Shown here piece after piece: positions 53,129 to 61,334 of a stretch of DNA of 64,000 nucleotides; the first letter of the stretch is position 1, and every line of letters starts with the position of its first letter. Source of the stretch: Poriferisodalis sp022821985. Lineage in GTDB: Bacteria; Actinomycetota; Acidimicrobiia; Acidimicrobiales; Poriferisodalaceae. Below the pieces are notes generated by a model. The model had not been told where the DNA came from and did no database searches. It was given only the letters and a program-made list of their open reading frames with translations. The stretch is taken from positions 310,001 through 374,000 of the forward strand of contig NZ_OZ244781.1 of assembly GCF_965219595.1 (NCBI RefSeq), written 5' to 3'. A program made the translations under genes and the position numbers.

Positions 53129-53923
53129 ATGGAATCGGCAGAACTGGAAACGCTCATCATCGACGCCGCGGACAACGGCGTCGTCACCATCACGATGAAC
53201 CGGCCCAAGCGCCTCAACGCGGCGAGCCCGCAGATGTTCACCGAGCTGCGCGAGACGTGGAATGAGATCGGCGGTGATCCCACGGTGCGCTGCGTGGTGA
53301 TGACCGGTGCTGGCGACGCCTTCTGCAGCGGCGCTGACCTGGCCGCCGATGGAGGCGACGGCCCACGGCGGCATGCGCTGCAGGGGCTGAACGTGATCCA
53401 CCAGACCGTGTCGGCGCTGTACTCGATCATGGTGCCAGTCATCGCCAAGGTGAACGGGGTGGCAGCCGGCGCCGGCATGAACCTCGCCCTCGCCTGCGAC
53501 CTGATCGTGGCCTCCGACCAGGCTCGCTTCAGCGAGATCTTCGCCCGTCGTGGCCTGTCAGTCGACTTCGGCGGCACCTGGATCCTGCCTCGGCTCATCG
53601 GCCTGCACCGCGCCAAGGAGCTGGCGTTCTTCGCTGACGTCATCGATGCCAAGCAGGCCGAAGACTTCGGCATCGTCAACAAGGTGGTGCCCCACGGCGA
53701 GCTCGACGCATTCGTCGACGACTGGGCCGATCGTCTCGCGGCCGGGCCGCCCATCGCCGTTGCGATGACCAAGCGCCTGCTCACCCTCAACGCCTCGGCC
53801 GACTTCGCCACTGCGCTCGAAGGCGAGGGCATGGCTCAGTCGCTCAACTTCACCACCGAGGACACTAAGGAAGCCGTCCAGGCATTCCTCGAGAAGCGCC
53901 CGCCAACGTTCACTGGCCGCTAA
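53129..53923 (+). CDS. Crotonase-family protein (PaaG-like isomerase type)
   Basis: The 264-aa protein has the crotonase fold: VTITMNRPKRLNAASPQM, the oxyanion-hole GAGDAFCSGADL and KVNGVAAGAGMNLALACDLIVASD. The two glutamates of true enoyl-CoA hydratases are absent (GMNLALACD has Asn in place of the first, and the second position is Phe). Instead GLSVDFGGTWILPRLIG matches the Asp-containing motif of PaaG-type enoyl-CoA isomerases. A double-bond isomerase or ring-opening role is therefore more likely than hydration. It is convergent with the acyl-CoA dehydrogenase gene. Confidence 0.85.
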   Translation: MESAELETLIIDAADNGVVTITMNRPKRLNAASPQMFTELRETWNEIGGDPTVRCVVMTGAGDAFCSGADLAADGGDGPRRHALQGLNVIHQTVSALYSIMVPVIAKVNGVAAGAGMNLALACDLIVASDQARFSEIFARRGLSVDFGGTWILPRLIGLHRAKELAFFADVIDAKQAEDFGIVNKVVPHGELDAFVDDWADRLAAGPPIAVAMTKRLLTLNASADFATALEGEGMAQSLNFTTEDTKEAVQAFLEKRPPTFTGR

Positions 53924-53935
53924 CCGAGGGCCGAT

Positions 53936-53963
53936 CCCGATCTGATCAGCCCGATCTGATCAG
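53936..53963. repeat. Two tandem copies of a 14-bp unit
   Basis: CCCGATCTGATCAG is repeated directly at 53936-53949 and 53950-53963, in the gap between convergent crotonase and dehydrogenase genes. Confidence 0.7.
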
Positions 53964-53969
53964 CGACGT

Positions 53970-55172
53970 TCAGGCGAGGGAGGCTCGGGCCTCCGACCAG
54001 GACTTGCCGGACTCCACGTCGACGTCGTGGGGCAGGCCCAGCACCCGCTCGGCGATGATGTTGCGCTGCACTTCCGAAGTACCGCCGCCGATCGTGAGAG
54101 CCGGGCTGAACAGGTAGCCGCCGTGCCAGCCGTTCCAGCCCTCCACCACGGCCTGGGTCTTGGGGAACTCCGGCGATGTGCCCAGCGGGCCCGTGTTGGC
54201 GAGCAGTCCGTGAGCGCCGGCCAAGTCCTTGGCCAGCCCCATGACATGCTGGCCGTGATCGTCTGCCAACGCCTTGCGCACGCTGGCCTCGGGCCCGGGC
54301 TGGCGGCCGTGCAGGCGGGCGCTCAGCGTTCGCAGCCGGATGAGCCGCAGCACCTCGCCTTCGATATGCAGTCGCGCTGCCCGGTCGCGCATCACCGGAT
54401 CTGACACGCCCCCGGCCGACCGCACCACGTCGAGCAGGTCGGCAGCGCTGGGGCCGCTGCCCCACAACGCTCCTTCGCCCGAGAGCGACACTCGCTCGTT
54501 GCCCAGCGTGATCTTGGCCAGCCGCCAGCCGTCGTTCTCGTCGCCGATCCGGTTCTCCACCGGCAGCTCCATATCGGTGAAGAAGGTCTGGTTGAACGAG
54601 TAGGCCGTGGTCATGTCGATGATCGGGCGCAACTCCAAGCCGGGCGTGTCCATCGGGCAGATGAAGTACGACACGCCACGGTGCTTGGGCACATCGGGAT
54701 CAGTGCGGGCGATGAGGATGCCGAACTTGCTGCGGTGCGCTCCTGACGACCAGATCTTCGAGCCGTTCACGATGTACCGCTCGCCGTCTCGCACCGCTCG
54801 TGTGGCCAGGTTCGCCAGGTCTGAGCCGCTGTCGGGCTCGGAGAACAGCTGGCACCACACCTCCTCGCCGGTGAGGATCGGCCACAGGTAGCGCTCCTTC
54901 TGAGCGTCGGTGCCGCCGTAGATGATCGTCGGACCCGCCCAGCCCAGTCCGATGCCGCCCGCCAGGCGCTTCACGCCGGCGACGGCCAGCTCCTCGTCGA
55001 TCAGCAGCTGGGTGATGGGGTCGGCGTCCAGCCCGTAGGGCTTCGGCCAGTGCGGTGCCACGTATCCGGCGTGTGCGAGCGCCTCTTGGCTCGGATTGCC
55101 GTCGTGATCGTCGAGCCAGTCGCGCACTGCGACGCGGCGAGGATCGTCATCGTCCGGCCAGTCGAAATCCAT
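53970..55172 (-). CDS. Acyl-CoA dehydrogenase
   Basis: The 400-aa flavoprotein carries the substrate/FAD signatures WCQLFSEPDSGSDLANL (about residues 111-127) and YIVNGSKIWSSGAHRSKFGILIARTD. The C-terminal motif GGGTSEVQRNIIAERVLGLP with the conserved Arg is typical of the actinobacterial FadE branch. It oxidises an acyl-CoA to the enoyl-CoA; which chain or steroid is unknown. No electron-transfer flavoprotein genes are near. The start at 55172 fits the MDFDWPDDD N-terminus. Confidence 0.92.
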   Translation of the reverse strand: MDFDWPDDDDPRRVAVRDWLDDHDGNPSQEALAHAGYVAPHWPKPYGLDADPITQLLIDEELAVAGVKRLAGGIGLGWAGPTIIYGGTDAQKERYLWPILTGEEVWCQLFSEPDSGSDLANLATRAVRDGERYIVNGSKIWSSGAHRSKFGILIARTDPDVPKHRGVSYFICPMDTPGLELRPIIDMTTAYSFNQTFFTDMELPVENRIGDENDGWRLAKITLGNERVSLSGEGALWGSGPSAADLLDVVRSAGGVSDPVMRDRAARLHIEGEVLRLIRLRTLSARLHGRQPGPEASVRKALADDHGQHVMGLAKDLAGAHGLLANTGPLGTSPEFPKTQAVVEGWNGWHGGYLFSPALTIGGGTSEVQRNIIAERVLGLPHDVDVESGKSWSEARASLA

Positions 55173-55206
55173 GTGCGGACCCTAGTGGTATGCCCTCAAA
55201 CGCGAA

Positions 55207-55236
55207 CAGGCCCCCGCTCGACTGAGCAGGGGCCTG
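55207..55236. terminator. Strong hairpin upstream of the acyl-CoA dehydrogenase gene
   Basis: The stem is CAGGCCCC/GGGGCCTG (8 bp), then one mismatch, then GCTC/GAGC with a 4-base loop (GACT). It lies about 240 bases downstream of the P1-peptidase stop and 35 bases before the dehydrogenase start, so it may terminate the upstream transcript. Confidence 0.5.
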
Positions 55237-55479
55237 CTGCTACCCGAAGATCGTGTTCGCGCCTCCGCCGGTTGGCGGGGCAGCGGCCGCGTGAGGACCA
55301 GCACGCGGATCTTGTGGGGTTCGGTGGTCCGGGTTGGAGTCGCCACCTGATGGAGACGTCCCCTTCTCGGAAGCGGGTCGCCTCAGCGCCCGGCCACCTC
55401 CAGAGTCCTGTTGCGTTTCGGCATTGCTTGGACCACCCCCTTTCTCTGGTGCGTCCAGATTGCCACAACTGCAACCGGA
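55237..55479. other. Stretch without a confident gene
   Basis: With the hairpin region this gap spans 55173-55479. The P1-peptidase frame stays open for about 79 codons after its TAA (to TAG at 55240-55242) and encodes Gly/Pro-rich sequence ending in NTIFG, but it has no start codon after the stop. Other frames are also open by chance. I see no conserved gene or RNA here. Confidence 0.4.
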
Positions 55480-56400
55480 TTAGGAAACGATTTCCGAGCG
55501 GATCGCTCGGGCGACCGCCGCAGCCCCCAGCATCGCCACTAGGTCCGGCTGGGTGTCGACCTCGCCTGTGGCAAGCAGGAACAGCGCGTCACCGTCGAAA
55601 TTCGTGTGCGGGGGCTCGATCGCGCGGGCAATGCCCGTGTGCGCGAGATCGACCGCTCGGCAGGCCTCTGGCTTGGTGAGCCGGGCGTTGGTGACCAGGC
55701 AGCCGATCGTCGTGTTGCCACGCTCGGGTGACTCGGGCTCTTCGGCGCCGCGCCCAGTGAACCCGGGTATCGCCTCAACCGGGTCATGCGGATAGCGCTC
55801 GGCCCCCGGCGGCGCCGTGCAGCCGGCCAGCACGGTCCCGTCGGTGTCGATGACATCGCCCAGGGCATTCACCGCCACTAGCGCGCCCACGACCACATCG
55901 CCCGAACGCTCCACAGCAGCGCCCAGCCAGCCGGGCACGGCGAAGTCCCGACCAGCGACCTTGCCGATCGTGCAGCCCCGCCCGACGCCGACCCGTCCCG
56001 TGGCAGGCTCGTCCGCGCTCGCGGCCTCGCAGGCAGCCCATCCCGCGGCCGCTGTGGGACGCTCGCTGTCCGGGGACTGGATGTCGTACACGACTGCCGC
56101 GCCCACGACCGGCACGATGCTGTCGCGAATGTCGAGCCCGCGGCCCTGGCTGGCGCACCAGCGAACAACGCCGTCCGCCGCAGAGAGTCCGAAGACGCTG
56201 TTGCCGCACAGTACGACTCCATGGCACTCGACGCCGGCGCCCGTCGAACTGAGCGCAGCGGCCTCGCGAGTCCCCGGTGCACCGCCGCGCACGGCCATGG
56301 CACCCAGAGTGCCTGGCGGCGGGAGCACCACAGTCACCCCGGTGGCGGCGTCGTCATCGGTCCACGAGCCGACCAGCACCGACGGCAATCCCAACGCCAT
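55480..56400 (-). CDS. P1-family (DmpA-like) N-terminal-nucleophile peptidase
   Basis: The 306-aa protein is a P1/S58 family member, self-cleaving aminopeptidases. The autoprocessing/nucleophile region is RGNTTIGCLVTNARLTKPEACR (about 235-255), where Thr after Asn is the likely new N-terminus. It is followed by AHTGIARAIEPPHTNFDGDALFLLATGE, the typical second-half motif. An N-terminal VTVVLPPPGTLGAMAVRGGAPGTRE and GNSVFGLSAADGVVRW precede it. The natural substrate (N-terminal residues or beta-peptides) is unknown. It is the last gene of the minus-strand run from NfeD. Confidence 0.85.
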   Translation of the reverse strand: MALGLPSVLVGSWTDDDAATGVTVVLPPPGTLGAMAVRGGAPGTREAAALSSTGAGVECHGVVLCGNSVFGLSAADGVVRWCASQGRGLDIRDSIVPVVGAAVVYDIQSPDSERPTAAAGWAACEAASADEPATGRVGVGRGCTIGKVAGRDFAVPGWLGAAVERSGDVVVGALVAVNALGDVIDTDGTVLAGCTAPPGAERYPHDPVEAIPGFTGRGAEEPESPERGNTTIGCLVTNARLTKPEACRAVDLAHTGIARAIEPPHTNFDGDALFLLATGEVDTQPDLVAMLGAAAVARAIRSEIVS

Positions 56401-56481
56401 GGCCGCGCACCCTACGCGTTGGACCGCTCGCCGGCCGCGCCGGTTCGGAGGCAGAGCCCGGCCGCCGGGAGCAATGGCGGG

Positions 56482-57435
56482 CTACTCCTCGGCGGCCCCG
56501 ATCGGGGAAGCGGCGTCGGCTGTGCGCTCGCGGAACATCTCGCCCATTGCGGCCACTGCGCCGAGCACGCCGCTGGTGTCGAGCGGCAGGAAGATCTTGG
56601 TGGCCTGGCCGTTCGCAACGCCTTGCAGCGCTTCGAGGTACTTGATGGCGATCAGGTCGTCGGTGGGGTCGCCGTTGTGGATCGCCAAGAACACTCGCTC
56701 GATGGCCTGGCCCTCGCCCTCGGCCACCGTGAGCTTCTGGTACTTGTCGGCATCTGCCACCCGCTTGATGGCCTCAGCCTCGCCCTCGGCCCGCAGGATC
56801 TGCGACTGCTTCACGCCCTCTGCCTGGAGGATTGCCGCACGCTTCTCGCCCTCGGCCTCGGTGACTGCGGCACGCCGGTCGCGCTCGGCCTTCATCTGGC
56901 GGTGCATGGCAGTGGTCACATCGGCGGGCGGCTCGATCCGCTGGATCTCCACGCGGACCACGCGTGTGCCCCACTTGTCGGTGGCGTCGTCGAGGATCTG
57001 CCGCAGCTTGGAGTTGATGACCTCGCGCGACACCAGCGCGTCGTCGAGCTGCAGGTCGCCGACCACGTTGCGGAGGTTGGTCTGCGCCAGCTTCGTCACG
57101 GCGATGATGAAATTGCCGACCGCGTACTTCAGCTTCACCGGATCGGTGGGCTCGTAGTAGATGACGGCGTCAACCGTGACCGCCACGTTGTCCTTGGTGA
57201 TGACCTCCTGGGGAGGCACGTCCACAACCTGCTCGCGCATGTCCACCTTCAAGATGCGCTGCACGAACGGGATCACGAAGCGCAGGCCCGGTTCGACCGT
57301 CATGCGGTACTTGCCCAGGAACTCGATGAGGCCCTGCTCGAAGGGGCGCACGATGCGCAGGCCCTTCGCCGCGATCACGAAGATCGCGAGTGCGATGATT
57401 GCCAGGAGGATCACTCCGGGGTTGATGCTGTCCAT
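56482..57435 (-). CDS. SPFH/Band 7 (stomatin-like) membrane protein
   Basis: The 317-aa protein has one N-terminal transmembrane helix (about residues 7-25), then the SPFH domain with GLRIVRPFEQGLIEFLGKYRMTVEPGLRFVIPFVQRILKVDMREQVVDVPPQEVITKDNVAVTVDAVIYYE. A charged coiled-coil C-terminal region with the repeated KRAAILQAEG and KQSQILRAEGEAEA segments follows. It oligomerises in membrane microdomains and often modulates proteases. Its start shares one base with the NfeD stop (TGATG), and SPFH-NfeD pairing is a known operon unit. Confidence 0.92.
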   Translation of the reverse strand: MDSINPGVILLAIIALAIFVIAAKGLRIVRPFEQGLIEFLGKYRMTVEPGLRFVIPFVQRILKVDMREQVVDVPPQEVITKDNVAVTVDAVIYYEPTDPVKLKYAVGNFIIAVTKLAQTNLRNVVGDLQLDDALVSREVINSKLRQILDDATDKWGTRVVRVEIQRIEPPADVTTAMHRQMKAERDRRAAVTEAEGEKRAAILQAEGVKQSQILRAEGEAEAIKRVADADKYQKLTVAEGEGQAIERVFLAIHNGDPTDDLIAIKYLEALQGVANGQATKIFLPLDTSGVLGAVAAMGEMFRERTADAASPIGAAEE

Positions 57436-58031
57436 CAGTCGCTCCTTGGGGTGGCGGTCTCGTCGTCAGGGGCAGACGGCTGGTCTGCGTCGCTGCCGCC
57501 GTCACCAGCGTCGTGGTCGGCCTGCGACTCTGAAGCATCTTGACTCGGCGCTGCTGCGGTCGGGTCCTCATGGGGCACGTAATCGTCAGGGGGTCCCTCG
57601 ACGAATTCGACTTGCAGCTTGGTACCGGCGAGTGCCACCACCCGCACCAGCGATCCCTCCTCGATGCGGCCCGCTTCGCACACCGCCCGCCACTCGTCGG
57701 ATTCCACGCGCACCCGGCCCGTGTTGTTCACCGGGTCAATGACCTCGACGGCGCGACCCGACATGCCGATGTAGCGGTTGGCGCCGACGGGAAGGTCGTC
57801 GGGACGGTCTTGTCGGCCCATGAACCGGCGCAGGATCACCATGGACACCGCAGTGCCCCCGAAGAAGAGCAGCCATTGGACAGCGCCATGGAGATCCAGC
57901 CAGGCTGCTGCCGCCGCCAGCACGGCGCCCAGGGCGAACGGCAGCAGGAAGAACCCGGCGGTGAAGATCTCGCCGAGACCCATGACCATCGCTACCGCGA
58001 CCCAGACCCATCGCCACAGTTCGTTGTCCAC
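57435..58031 (-). CDS. NfeD-family membrane protein
   Basis: The 198-aa protein has three or four N-terminal hydrophobic helices (WRWVWVAVAMVMGLGEIFTAGFFLLPFALGAVLAAAAAW...) and a soluble OB-fold NfeD domain (about residues 80-140, with MSGRAVEVIDPVNNTGRVRVESDEWRAVCEAG and LVRVVALAGTKLQVEF). An acidic disordered tail follows. I use GTG 58031 (VDNELWRW), preceded by GGAGG; the frame is open to 58082. It is the membrane partner of the SPFH protein translated from the same transcript. Confidence 0.88.
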   Translation of the reverse strand: MDNELWRWVWVAVAMVMGLGEIFTAGFFLLPFALGAVLAAAAAWLDLHGAVQWLLFFGGTAVSMVILRRFMGRQDRPDDLPVGANRYIGMSGRAVEVIDPVNNTGRVRVESDEWRAVCEAGRIEEGSLVRVVALAGTKLQVEFVEGPPDDYVPHEDPTAAAPSQDASESQADHDAGDGGSDADQPSAPDDETATPRSD

Positions 58032-58118
58032 CCGAACCTCCGCGTGAATCGTCCGACGTGGTGCAAGTATGCCCCGCCCCACGGAGCCCGTTGCCGCGTC
58101 AATAGGCGCGCTGCTACT

Positions 58119-59003
58119 TCAACGGCGCTGGCAGTGGGGGCACCAAGTGCTGGAGCGCTGGTCGAGCACGCGGCGGCGCAGTTCGGTGCCGCAGCGCACG
58201 CACGGCTCGCCGGCGCGGCCGTAGCAGACGAAGTACTTCTGATTGTCGCCCGCGCCTTCGAGGCTGTAGTAGTCGCGCAGCGTGCTGCCGCCCCGTTCGA
58301 TACTGGCAACCAGCACATCCCGCAGCGCTTCCAGCAGCCGTTCGGCTCGCGGCTTCGAGATAGCCCGGGCCGACGGGTTGATGCGCGCCAGGAACAGCGC
58401 CTCGTCGGCGTAGATGTTGCCGATGCCCGCAATCAGCCGCTGGTTTAGCAACTGGGTCTTGATGCGCTGGCTGGACCGCCTGCTCGCCCGCCAGAACGTG
58501 GCCGCGTCCAGGTCGGAATCGAGCGGCTCGGGACCCATGGCAGCAAGCGTGGGCAGATCCCGGTAGTCGCCCCGGTCGCAGACGGCGATGCGGCCGAACC
58601 GGCGTACATCGTGAAAGCAGAGCGTCTCACCGTTGTCGAGGCGCCACCACGCACGCACATACGGGTCGGAGGCACCGACCACGCCCGGGGTCATGACTTC
58701 CGCCGCTGGTCCGTCAGTTAGGTGAGGAGGCGGCACGGCGCCGCGCGCTGCGCCAGCGTCGGCTGCCCCGGCGAAGCACAACCGCCCAGTCATGCCGAGA
58801 TGCACGATCAGCTCGCGCCCGCAGTCCAGCTCGCCGATCAGATACTTGCCGCGCCGGCGCAGCGCCTCGATCTCGGTGCCCACCGCATCCACCGCGGACG
58901 CGAACTTGTGCGACGGGTGAGCCCAAGCCTCGGTGATGCGACGTCCGACCAGCGGCCCGGCCAACTGACGCCGGACCACTTCTACCTCCGGCAGCTCAGG
59001 CAT
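58119..59003 (-). CDS. mutM: Formamidopyrimidine-DNA glycosylase
   Basis: MutM removes 8-oxoguanine and FapyG, with lyase activity. The 294-aa protein has the catalytic N-terminus MPELPEVEVVRRQL (P2 nucleophile, E3), the K in RRGKYLIG-type region, the H2TH region with LLNQRLIAGIGNIYADEALF, and the C-terminal zinc finger CVRCG...CPHCQRR with four cysteines. The Q-R ending is the family hallmark. It is alone on the minus strand between NfeD and the second crotonase. Confidence 0.95.
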   Translation of the reverse strand: MPELPEVEVVRRQLAGPLVGRRITEAWAHPSHKFASAVDAVGTEIEALRRRGKYLIGELDCGRELIVHLGMTGRLCFAGAADAGAARGAVPPPHLTDGPAAEVMTPGVVGASDPYVRAWWRLDNGETLCFHDVRRFGRIAVCDRGDYRDLPTLAAMGPEPLDSDLDAATFWRASRRSSQRIKTQLLNQRLIAGIGNIYADEALFLARINPSARAISKPRAERLLEALRDVLVASIERGGSTLRDYYSLEGAGDNQKYFVCYGRAGEPCVRCGTELRRRVLDQRSSTWCPHCQRR

Positions 59004-59075
59004 CGACGGGTCGCTTGCGACCAGGAGGCACGGAGCGACGCCGCTGCGGCCGGATCCGGCTTGCGCAGGTGCGGC

Positions 59076-59879
59076 CTAGCGGAACTTCGGCGGGCGCTTC
59101 TCCAAGAATGCGGCAACAGCCTCACGGTGATCGTCCGAAGCACGCGCGACGTTCAGCGCCTCGAGCTCGCGGCGTTGTACCGCACCCAGATCGGTGTCGG
59201 ATCCGTTGGCGGACAGCAACTGCTTCGTGAGCTGCAGCATGGTGGGCGGGTTCTCCGCATAGCTGCTCGCCCGCGCCAGCGCCGCCTCAAGCACGTCGCC
59301 GTCGGTGACCTCGTCGACGAGGCCCATCTCGCCCGCTTCGGCGCCCATGACGATCCGGCCAGACAGCGCAAGGTCGGACGCCGCGCCCCAACCGCAGCGC
59401 TGAATGAGGATGTGCGACGAGGCCAGCTCCGGCGTGACGCCCATCTTCACGAAACGGCACGACAGCTTGGCGTCGCTGTGGGCGATGAGGAAGTCCATCG
59501 ACAGGATCATGGTGAGGCCGACGCCGATCGAGGCGCCGTTGATGGCCGCCACCATGGGCTTGGAGCTGCGCACGAGCTCCACCCAGTCGTCTGCGGCGGA
59601 GTCGTCGTGGGCCGCCGCTTCGCCCACGCTGCCGCCCGCTTCGTCGGCTGCGTCGATACGGGCCGCGAAGACCTCGGCAATGTCGGCGCCGGCGCAGAAG
59701 CCGCGACCCGCACCGGTAATGACGAACGCCCCGATCGACGGATCGTCGTTGCCGGCCCGTACCGCGTGCGTCAGCTCCGACTGCATGCGCGGCGTCCACG
59801 CGTTCAGCTTCTCCGGCCGGTTCAGCGTCAGCACCCGCACGTCGTCGCGGTCGGTCACGGTGATCTGCTCGTAGTCCAT
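59076..59879 (-). CDS. Crotonase-family protein (enoyl-CoA hydratase/isomerase)
   Basis: The 267-aa protein has the crotonase pattern VRVLTLNRPEKLNAWTPRM, VITGAGRGFCAGADIAEVF and AAINGASIGVGLTMILSMDFLIAHSDAKL. As with the other crotonase here, the first hydratase glutamate is not present (Thr in GLTMIL) and the second position is Phe. GVTPELASSHILIQRCG keeps a glutamate in the region used by isomerases. It may act as an isomerase or a hydrolase on acyl-CoA. It starts at 59879 and is preceded by no visible ribosome-binding site. Confidence 0.85.
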   Translation of the reverse strand: MDYEQITVTDRDDVRVLTLNRPEKLNAWTPRMQSELTHAVRAGNDDPSIGAFVITGAGRGFCAGADIAEVFAARIDAADEAGGSVGEAAAHDDSAADDWVELVRSSKPMVAAINGASIGVGLTMILSMDFLIAHSDAKLSCRFVKMGVTPELASSHILIQRCGWGAASDLALSGRIVMGAEAGEMGLVDEVTDGDVLEAALARASSYAENPPTMLQLTKQLLSANGSDTDLGAVQRRELEALNVARASDDHREAVAAFLEKRPPKFR

Positions 59880-59973
59880 CTCGATGCTCCCAGGTTCGCA
59901 GGATCGGGCTACAGCATGGCCGCTGAGCGCGCAGCATTGCTCACGCAGCGATCAGTGCTCAATGCGGCATCGC

Positions 59974-60849
59974 TCACGCAGCGATGCCCGTCCTCCGCTG
60001 GTGCTCGAGTTGGCCTTCAGGGCAGTCGTCGCGGTAGGGACACCAGCTGCACAGTGGTCCGGTGGTCGGTTCGAAGCTTCCCGTTGCAGCGGCCTCAGCG
60101 ATCCGACCCCACGTGTCGCAATGTTCGTTGACCGCCGCCGTGACAGCGTCGGCATCGAATGGACGAGCGATCTCGGTGGGCCGGCGGTCGTCGCGGCCAG
60201 CACCCGTCTCGCCCAGATACAGCAGCCGCACTTCGCTCACATCATCACCGACCGACTCCAGCGCAGCTGCATACAGCCAGACCTGCGACAGGCGGCTGTC
60301 GACGAAGCGTTGCGAGGGCGGGCGGCCGGTCTTGTAGTCGGTGACGCGCACACCCTCCGACACCCGGTCGACCAGGTCGACGATGCCCCGGAACGGCACG
60401 CCATCCAACGACGTGTGCACATCGCGCTCGCGGTCCACCACGTCAACCTCGGCGGGATCCACCAGTTGGAAATAGCCCTCGATGTCGGTCCATGCGTTCC
60501 ATCGGAAGGCCCGTTCTTGGGCTTCAGGCAGTTCCAGCGCCACAAAATCGGGGTTCTCCGCAAGCTGCGGCCACAGATCCCGGCAGATGGCACGAGCTCG
60601 CTCGAGCGTTCGCTGAGCGGGCGCGACCGCCAGCAGCTCCTCCAGCACGTGGTGCACGAATGTGCCGCGCAGCGCCGGCTCGCCGGGAGGATCCGGCAGC
60701 TTGTCGACATAGCGGAACTTCCAACGCCTCGCGCATTGCCGGAAAGTCGATGCGCCCGAAGGACTCAGGCTCCGCGGAAGCTCAACCTTGGGCGCATCGT
60801 CGGCAGCGACGCTGCCGGTGCGGGGTTCCACCTTCACAGCGTGGCCCAT
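59974..60849 (-). CDS. RecB-family PD-(D/E)xK nuclease
   Basis: The 291-aa protein matches the RecB-like exonuclease domain: LSPSGASTFRQCARRWKFRYVDKL (with the N-terminal Cys), GTFVHHVLEELL, GIVDLVDRVSEGVRVTDYKTG (the catalytic D-x-K) and a C-terminal three-Cys set, CSWCPYRDDC. The N-terminal and C-terminal cysteines suggest an iron-sulfur cluster of the AddB/Cas4 type. The role (DNA repair or recombination) is inferred. It is divergent from nothing; all neighbours lie on the minus strand. Confidence 0.88.
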   Translation of the reverse strand: MGHAVKVEPRTGSVAADDAPKVELPRSLSPSGASTFRQCARRWKFRYVDKLPDPPGEPALRGTFVHHVLEELLAVAPAQRTLERARAICRDLWPQLAENPDFVALELPEAQERAFRWNAWTDIEGYFQLVDPAEVDVVDRERDVHTSLDGVPFRGIVDLVDRVSEGVRVTDYKTGRPPSQRFVDSRLSQVWLYAAALESVGDDVSEVRLLYLGETGAGRDDRRPTEIARPFDADAVTAAVNEHCDTWGRIAEAAATGSFEPTTGPLCSWCPYRDDCPEGQLEHQRRTGIAA

Positions 60850-60876
60850 CCAGTCATCGGGCGCGTGGATGGTTTT

Positions 60877-61173
60877 CTAGCGACGTCGCCAGCGCCGCCA
60901 CAGCCACCACGCCACGACTGCCGCGATCAGCCATCCGACGGCGACTGCACCGCCGAACGCTGCAAGCAGGCGGCGGTCGACCGGCTCGGCCTGTCGCGGC
61001 AGGAGGTGCGATGCAGGCGCGGGCGCCGGGTCTGCATCGGTGTCGGCGACCGGAGCACCCGCGGCGGGCGGGGATGCTGGTGTCTCGGAGCCCTGTTCGG
61101 CCGGCAAGTCGCCCGGGAGCGCAGCCGTCCCGTCGACGCTCGGCCGTGGACGGTTCGGGTCGTAGTTGGCCAT
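60877..61173 (-). CDS. Small single-pass membrane protein with Pro-rich N-terminus
   Basis: The 98-aa protein starts at ATG 61173 (MANYDPNRPRPSVDG). Residues 1-66 are a Pro/Ala-rich soluble part. Residues 69-92 form one transmembrane helix (LAAFGGAVAVGWLIAAVVAWWLW), followed by a basic RRWRRR end. The frame is open upstream to 61365 but the repeat copy there shows that part is not coding. The function is unknown. Confidence 0.6.
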   Translation of the reverse strand: MANYDPNRPRPSVDGTAALPGDLPAEQGSETPASPPAAGAPVADTDADPAPAPASHLLPRQAEPVDRRLLAAFGGAVAVGWLIAAVVAWWLWRRWRRR

Positions 61174-61224
61174 AGTCAAACCCTGCAGCGGCGAGCAATC
61201 CGAGCGTACCGCCGACCTGTCAGA

Positions 61225-61287
61225 GGCGAAGCCGTGGCCCGAGCGGCCCGTGAGCCCAATCGCATGAGAATGGGGAACAAGAGCGGG
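61225..61287 (-). repeat. Dispersed intergenic repeat, copy C (63 bp, reverse orientation)
   Basis: This copy is identical over 46 bases to the reverse complement of copy A (7743-7788) and over its right-hand extension to copy B. It lies in the gap between the ParA gene and the small membrane-protein gene. Confidence 0.85.
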
Positions 61288-61334
61288 AAACAACAGGCAG
61301 CGCGACGAGGAGGTTCGCCTGTCCGCGCACGGGA

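Noticed and set aside
55240..55346. A leader peptide and attenuator before the acyl-CoA dehydrogenase
   Set aside because: The hairpin is real, but on exact reading no frame gives a short peptide with a codon run ending just before it. I keep only the hairpin.
55240..55479. Readthrough extension of the P1 peptidase past its TAA
   Set aside because: The in-frame open stretch of about 79 codons is Gly/Pro-rich, lacks a start and may be chance in GC-rich DNA. The peptidase already has full length.
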